Shown here in pieces: positions 59,730 to 64,000 of a DNA stretch of 64,000 nucleotides (position 1 is its first letter; the number at the start of each line of letters is the position of its first letter). The DNA lies in assembly GCF_900104155.1 (NCBI RefSeq), contig NZ_FMYB01000002.1, positions 154,682 through 218,681 of the forward strand. The letters run 5' to 3'. The DNA is from Butyrivibrio sp. INlla16 (GTDB lineage Bacteria; Bacillota; Clostridia; Lachnospirales; Lachnospiraceae). The notes beneath the pieces were generated by a model. It saw only the letters and a program-made list of their open reading frames with translations. It ran no database searches and was not told where the DNA came from. The position numbers were made by a program, and so were the translations under genes.

Positions 59730-60365
59730 ATGAAAGCTTTTATATTTGATCTTGACGGGGTTCTTGTTTTTACTGATAAATATCACTATCAGGGATGGAA
59801 AATGATAGCGAATAAGCTGGGAATAGGCTTTGATGAAAAGAAGAATTCAAGACTTCGCGGTGTCAGCAGAATGGAATCTCTGGATATTATTCTGGAAGAC
59901 AGTGTCAGAAAGTTTTCCGAAGAAGAAAAGGAAGATCTTGCTGCTGAGAAAAATGAATATTACAGGGAACTTCTGGGAACAATGACACCGGAAGACGTAT
60001 CACCTGAAGTAAGGAATACACTTGCGGAACTTAGAAACAGAGGGCACAAGCTTGCGATAGGTTCTTCAAGTAAAAATACAAAGTACATCCTGGAAAGGGT
60101 GGGACTTACAGATTATTTTGACGCTATATCTGACGGAACAAATATTACAAAATCCAAGCCTGATCCGGAGGTGTTCTCAAAGGCAGCAGAATTTTTAAGT
60201 GAAAATCCCGATAACTGCGTAGTTGTTGAGGATGCTGTTGCCGGAGTTATCGCAGGTAAAAGAGCCGGCATGAGAGTTGCGGGAATAGGCGACGCAGCAG
60301 CATACGAAAAGACAGACTACAAAATAAGCGGATTTTGCGAACTTCTTAATATTTCTGTAAAGTGA
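59730..60365 (+). CDS. pgmB: Beta-phosphoglucomutase
   Basis: A 211-residue HAD protein. Motif I is IFDLDGVLVFTD (both Asp), a helical cap with RLRGVSRMESL matches beta-PGM, then IGSSSKNTKYIL, TKSKPDPEVF and VVEDAVAGVIAGKRAGM. It interconverts beta-glucose-1-phosphate and glucose-6-phosphate, usually after phosphorolysis of disaccharides. Its company here (GH3, GH43) fits intracellular sugar use. GGGAGG precedes the ATG. A terminator follows about 70 bp after its stop. Confidence 0.9.
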   Translation: MKAFIFDLDGVLVFTDKYHYQGWKMIANKLGIGFDEKKNSRLRGVSRMESLDIILEDSVRKFSEEEKEDLAAEKNEYYRELLGTMTPEDVSPEVRNTLAELRNRGHKLAIGSSSKNTKYILERVGLTDYFDAISDGTNITKSKPDPEVFSKAAEFLSENPDNCVVVEDAVAGVIAGKRAGMRVAGIGDAAAYEKTDYKISGFCELLNISVK

Positions 60366-60434
60366 TGGCCCTTTTGCAGGCTGTCTAAACAAGGGGTCTG
60401 ATTCATCAAGCATACTCAGATATGCAGTTGGAGG

Positions 60435-60466
60435 AAGGATGTGGTCAGACTGGCTACATCCTTTTT
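60435..60466 (+). terminator. Terminator after pgmB
   Basis: AAGGATGTGG (60435-60444) and CTACATCCTT (60454-60463) pair with one G-U, loop TCAGACTGG, followed by T residues to 60466. Confidence 0.85.
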
Positions 60467-60469
60467 GAT

Positions 60470-60533
60470 ATTAAAAAATGCCGGATTATCAAAAATAAAA
60501 ACTGTTCAGTAATTATTCCCCAAATAATAGAAT
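60470..60533 (+). promoter_or_regulatory. 64-bp shared upstream element, copy 2 (GH43 gene)
   Basis: Matches 57884-57947 at 59 of 64 bases. The dyad is ATTATT-CCCC-AAATAAT (60512-60528), and TAGAAT (60528-60533) lies at its end as in copy 1. The GH43 start codon is 85 bp downstream. The rest of the 253-bp gap holds the pgmB terminator and no gene. Confidence 0.75.
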
Positions 60534-60618
60534 TTATAAAAAGAGAGCAGGATACCGCTTCTAATCGCTGCAAATATCAAGTCTTCCTCTTGAGGGGATA
60601 ATTACTAAGGAGAATAAC

Positions 60619-62463
60619 GTGAAAAAAATACTTTGCAATCCCATAAACATAGATTACCATTACCAATTCATAAAGGACGGAATGTCTGGCGAGCAGCACA
60701 TTTCCAGAGAAGCAGCTGATCCCACATTTTTATTTTATAAGGGGAAATACTATATTTTTGCATCCATGAATATGTCAGTGTGGGTATCTGATGATCTCAT
60801 CAATTGGAAGAGCGTGCGTCTTCCCGACAACCTTCCGCTTCTTGACTATGCTCCGGATGTAAGAGTCATCGGAGACTATGTATATTTTAGTGCATCAAAA
60901 AGGGGAGAAATCTGCAACTTCTATCGCACCAGAGATATTGAGAACGGACCATATGAGGAGATAGAGGGAACCTTTGACTTCTGGGATCCCAACCTTTTTC
61001 AGGATGATGACGGAAGAGTTTATTTCTATTGGGGATGCTCTAATATGACACCAATCTGGGGAGTGGAGCTTGACACTGAGACCATGAAGCCTCTTTCAGA
61101 GAGAATAGAGCTTATTAATGGACGTCCAAAGGAACTTGGATATGAGAGATGCGGTGAGAATCATTCAAAGAGACTTATTGAAGGCGAGGAGCTGGACAGA
61201 GTATTTGAGGGATTTAAAAAGAATATGGGAGAAGAGGCATTTAGTAAGGCCTCTGATACAGACAAGGCTTTCTTTAGGAGTATGCTCAGCAACAATCCTT
61301 TCATTGAAGGTGCATACATGAATAAGCATGATGGAAAATATTATCTTCAGTATGCAGCGACAGGTGCTGAATATAATGTTTACAACGATGGGGTATATGT
61401 ATCCGATTCACCCCTTGGACCTTTTGAGCTTGCAAAGAACAATCCCTATTCCTATCAGCCCGGAGGATTTATGCCTGGGGCAGGACATGGCTCAACTATG
61501 GAGGATAAAAACGGTAATTTCTGGCATACATCAACCATGAGAATAAGCCTTAATGATCCCATGGAGCGAAGAGTCGGTATATGGCCTGCAGGCTTTGATA
61601 ATGATGGTGAGCTGTTCTGTAATACTGGCTACGGAGACTGGCCAAGGAGCATAAATGACGGGAAACCGGATCCATGGGCTGAGCCTGAATGGTTCCTTCT
61701 TAGCAGGAATGCAAAGATGAGTGCATCATCTGTAAGTAAAGAGGATACGGTTTCACCTGTAGGTGATAACAATCCTGAGAGAGCCTGTGAAGAGGATACC
61801 AGAACCTGGTGGAGAGCAGCAGACAACAAGCCCGGCGAATGGCTTCTCATGGATATGCGCGAAGTTAAGGACGTCAGATTTATTCAGATCAATTTCGCGG
61901 ATGACAGTATTGAAGCTCTTCCGCCCGGAGAGATACCTGAAAACGGATTCGGCGCAAGACTCATTGATGAGAGAAAATATGTGACAAGATATGTGCTGGA
62001 AGGATCATCTGATGGCGAAAACTATGAGATTCTGAGCGATAAATCCAAGGCTGATACCAATCTTCCTCATGATACTTTGCTTATAGAAAATGGAAAAAGG
62101 TTACGTTTTATAAAGCTCACAATTCTGGAGCTTCCAATGAATCAAAAGGCAGCAGTATCAGGTATTCGCGTATTTGGAAAAGGTAACGGAAGGGCTCCCG
62201 GAGAGGTTACATTTACTGCTACTATTGAGAGCGAATTGGATATGAGTATAACAATGTCTTCCGAGGGCGCGGATGGTTATAACATTAAGTGGGGACATGC
62301 AGAGAATAAGCTCTATCACAGTTGCATGTACTACCCGGAGAAAGGCTCATCTAAGGGTACGAGATCTATCGGTGCACTTATAAAAGGTCAGGAGGTATAC
62401 CTTCAGGTTGATGCCTTTAATGAGAACGGAATTACTCACGGGGAAGTACAGAGGCTGAGATAA
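60619..62463 (+). CDS. Glycoside hydrolase family 43 with C-terminal carbohydrate-binding domain
   Basis: A 614-residue protein without signal peptide. The five-bladed propeller domain (1-about 345) carries the GH43 triad: Asp34 (AADPTF), Asp123 (FWDPNLF) and Glu230 (PFIEGAY). A discoidin-like domain (about 365-515: NPERACEEDTRTWWRA, GEWLLMDMREVKDVRFIQI) and a fibronectin-like end (about 525-614) follow. Likely substrate is an arabino- or xylo-oligosaccharide, but the family is broad. Start is GTG with AAGGAG; the shared 64-bp element lies upstream. Confidence 0.9.
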   Translation: MKKILCNPINIDYHYQFIKDGMSGEQHISREAADPTFLFYKGKYYIFASMNMSVWVSDDLINWKSVRLPDNLPLLDYAPDVRVIGDYVYFSASKRGEICNFYRTRDIENGPYEEIEGTFDFWDPNLFQDDDGRVYFYWGCSNMTPIWGVELDTETMKPLSERIELINGRPKELGYERCGENHSKRLIEGEELDRVFEGFKKNMGEEAFSKASDTDKAFFRSMLSNNPFIEGAYMNKHDGKYYLQYAATGAEYNVYNDGVYVSDSPLGPFELAKNNPYSYQPGGFMPGAGHGSTMEDKNGNFWHTSTMRISLNDPMERRVGIWPAGFDNDGELFCNTGYGDWPRSINDGKPDPWAEPEWFLLSRNAKMSASSVSKEDTVSPVGDNNPERACEEDTRTWWRAADNKPGEWLLMDMREVKDVRFIQINFADDSIEALPPGEIPENGFGARLIDERKYVTRYVLEGSSDGENYEILSDKSKADTNLPHDTLLIENGKRLRFIKLTILELPMNQKAAVSGIRVFGKGNGRAPGEVTFTATIESELDMSITMSSEGADGYNIKWGHAENKLYHSCMYYPEKGSSKGTRSIGALIKGQEVYLQVDAFNENGITHGEVQRLR

Positions 62464-62523
62464 GTTCAATATTATTGGATATTATCGAGGCTATTTAAAT
62501 GATGATATAAAGCGAGGTTAAAA

Positions 62524-63555
62524 ATGAGATTTAGTCCTGAAAAAGAGAAAGAAATAATTAAAATCTGGGGTGAAAAAATACCGGGAAATACCGGAGAGTC
62601 CAAGCATGACAGAATGAACTGGGATGATTCACTCTCTCCCGAGGATATGTTTGTTAAATATCCGGGAATATGGGATAAAACCACAGATAAAATCGGAGAT
62701 ATGCGCGGCAATGACACTATGGTGTACAGGCAGGAAATACAGGATGGTTATGCGAATGAAACATATGTTGATGAGCCTTTCATTGTTCCATATCTTGTAC
62801 CCGGAAGTAAGAAATGCGTGATTTCCTGTCCGGGAGGTGCATATCTTACCAAGAGTATTGATAGCGAGGGAGCAGATATAGCCGAGTTTTTAAATGCAGC
62901 AGGAATAAGCTGTTTTGTTCTCTGGTACAGATCATATCCATACAAGGCTCCTTACATGTTTCTTGATCTTCAGCGTGCAATCAGATATGTAAGATTCCAT
63001 GCAGATAAATATGGGATTGATCCTGACAAGATAGCTACAGTAGGCTTTTCAGCAGGAGGAAATCTTGTTGGTGTTCAGGCAGTTATCACTCAGAACAGGA
63101 CAGTAGGAATTAGCGATTATGTGGAAGATGAGATCGATAAGGTGGACGGAAAGCCCAATGCAGCAGGATTGATATATCCGGCTGTTAGTGTTGCAAATGA
63201 CAAAATCCAGGTGGTTATGGCTGATGCTGAAACCTATAATGATGCCGGGAGGAGAGCTGATTTTGCTGCCAGATACGAATTAAAGGATCATGTAAATGAT
63301 GAGGTATGCCCAATATTTATGTGTAACGCAGCTGATGATGATGTGATTGATGCATATCATATGGTGGATTTTGCAAAGGCGCTCAGGGATAAGAAAATTC
63401 CTCATGAGCTGCATGTTTTCCCCTATGGAGGGCATGGCTTTGGTGGCTGTAAGCCGAATGATACAATATATTATCCCGGCTTTGTACCTCCGGATCTTAC
63501 AGCCGTTTCACAGTGGAAAGATCTGTTTGTGACCTGGCTGAATAAAGTGCTGTGA
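62524..63555 (+). CDS. Alpha/beta-hydrolase esterase (acetyl-xylan esterase-like)
   Basis: A 343-residue protein. It has the oxyanion segment ISCPGGAYLTKS, nucleophile Ser176 in GFSAGG, and Asp and His304 in CNAADDDVIDAYH and GGHGFG: a complete catalytic triad of the BD-FAE/acetyl-xylan esterase type. No signal peptide. It probably removes acyl groups from imported oligosaccharides. It follows the GH43 gene by 60 bp on the same strand, with AGCGAGG before its ATG. Confidence 0.85.
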   Translation: MRFSPEKEKEIIKIWGEKIPGNTGESKHDRMNWDDSLSPEDMFVKYPGIWDKTTDKIGDMRGNDTMVYRQEIQDGYANETYVDEPFIVPYLVPGSKKCVISCPGGAYLTKSIDSEGADIAEFLNAAGISCFVLWYRSYPYKAPYMFLDLQRAIRYVRFHADKYGIDPDKIATVGFSAGGNLVGVQAVITQNRTVGISDYVEDEIDKVDGKPNAAGLIYPAVSVANDKIQVVMADAETYNDAGRRADFAARYELKDHVNDEVCPIFMCNAADDDVIDAYHMVDFAKALRDKKIPHELHVFPYGGHGFGGCKPNDTIYYPGFVPPDLTAVSQWKDLFVTWLNKVL

Positions 63556-63585
63556 TGAAATGACATAAAAATAGAAGAGGTATTT

Positions 63586-63660
63586 ATGAAAATAACAAGA
63601 GCAAAACTTAATGGAATAATTAACCCAATCGGATATGATTTGTTACTATTCACGGTCTAA
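63586..63660 (+). pseudogene. Gene start interrupted by an IS element (GH78 rhamnosidase-like, tentative)
   Basis: An ATG at 63586, with AGAGG upstream, opens MKITRAKLNGIINPIGYDL before stopping at 63660 within foreign sequence. The first 18 residues resemble the N-terminus of GH78-type alpha-L-rhamnosidases, which often start with an NGxxNPxG pattern. That is a short match, so the identity is tentative. The end of the match coincides with the left end of the insertion described next. Confidence 0.5.
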
Positions 63661-64000
63661 ATACTTTTGGACATGACAAATCAGCGTACTTAATCAGCAC
63701 GCTGATTCGCTATTAAGTTTCAGTATGATTATTTCTGTGAAGAGAAGATTTCCTCCACAGTATAAGGTTTACCATTGCATAGCCTGGACAGAGCTTCTAT
63801 TTCATTTATCCCGTTACGACGGCATGTTTCGATATATGTCCTTATAAGGGCGTAATTATCCGCGGTATCAGTAGATGCAAACTGACCTGATACCTTCATT
63901 TTGGTTTTGATTCCTCTGAGTGATCTTTCCGACAGATTATTCGTTGTAGGTATTGAAAAATCGTAAATCCATGCGAAAAAGTTTTCTCTGTATTCAATTA
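63640..64000 (-). mobile_element. IS66-type insertion sequence, left end
   Basis: Sequence from about 63640 on carries a transposase 3' end on the minus strand and a hairpin AATCAGCG (63679-63686)/CGCTGATT (63700-63707) after it. The insertion breaks the plus-strand gene starting at 63586. The element continues beyond the window. The exact left boundary is not defined, because the other end cannot be seen. Confidence 0.65.
63729..64000 (-). CDS. IS66-family transposase, C-terminal part
   Basis: Read on the minus strand, the window edge enters a frame encoding about 90 residues to a TAA at 63729-63731. They include FSIPTTNNLSERSLRGIKTK, KVSGQFASTDTADNYALIRT and TYIETCRRNGINEIEAL. This is the IS66 transposase C-terminus with the catalytic Glu in the NLSER segment (the third acid of the DDE triad). 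The 5' part lies outside the window. Confidence 0.85.
   Translation of the reverse strand, partial: IEYRENFFAWIYDFSIPTTNNLSERSLRGIKTKMKVSGQFASTDTADNYALIRTYIETCRRNGINEIEALSRLCNGKPYTVEEIFSSQK

Noticed and set aside
1..64000. tRNA, rRNA, prophage or conjugative element genes
   Set aside because: No cloverleaf-type sequence, rRNA segment, integrase, phage structural gene or relaxase was recognised; the only mobile gene is the partial IS66 transposase.

Overview
The window looks like chromosomal DNA of a Lachnospiraceae bacterium, probably close to Butyrivibrio or Pseudobutyrivibrio. This is an inference from gene content. There are two YesM/YesN-controlled LplB/LplC-type sugar ABC importers, several glycoside hydrolases, a ThiW/TPP-riboswitch thiamine locus, a T-box proS and many lipoproteins. 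No rRNA or tRNA gene was found.

Layout. 1-2.1 kb: end of a fatty-acid synthesis cluster (fabZ, MarR regulator, FabK-like flavoenzyme). 2.2-3.8 kb: a frameshifted chemotaxis receptor. 4-11 kb: histidine kinase, AraC-type response regulator and the sugar ABC importer they probably control. 11.3-12.6 kb: two convergent gene 5' ends (MalT-like regulator, BlaR1-like peptidase) joined by an apparent deletion, plus blaI with its operators. 12.9-19 kb: a RelA/SpoT-domain protein, then TPP riboswitch-thiW-thiM-thiE-thiD and thiC (pyrimidine synthesis plus thiazole salvage). 19-22.7 kb: zinc importer operon behind a consensus promoter. 22.8-24.9 kb: T-box and proS. 25-28 kb: TetR-regulated ABC-2 exporter. 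28-33 kb: small housekeeping enzymes ending in glycerate kinase. 33.5-36.6 kb: a broken radical SAM gene, a HemN-like protein and an RsmH-type methyltransferase. 36.6-45.3 kb: second YesN/YesM pair, second sugar importer and a GH31 glycosidase. 45.8-49.5 kb: two CPBP-family membrane proteins (one catalytically dead) with an OmpR-type two-component system. 49.7-54.6 kb: Trk/Ktr potassium uptake with a KdpD/KdpE-like pair and a 57-residue membrane peptide. 54.7-57.3 kb: ABC-2 exporter with a broken ATPase, LytTR regulator and DUF3021 protein. 57.3-64 kb: glycan-use genes (chimeric rbsA remnant, GH3, beta-phosphoglucomutase, GH43, esterase, and a rhamnosidase-like gene cut by an IS66-type element).

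The most unusual feature is a set of four intergenic arrays (12.6, 17.2, 33.1 and 45.4 kb). In each, 7-8 bp arms alternate in orientation with an overall period of 51-53 bp (about five DNA helical turns). The arm sequence differs between arrays (TACCTTGA, CAACAAAT, CACAGAT, CAACAAAT again), but the period and geometry are kept and the DNA between arms is mostly variable. I do not recognise this as a described element. Other points of note: a three-copy double-hairpin element just upstream of start codons; a 64-bp element shared by the GH3 and GH43 genes; an OmpR-type operator shared by a two-component operon and a separate CPBP gene; and an unusual number of genes damaged by apparent internal deletions, which could be real decay or assembly artefacts.
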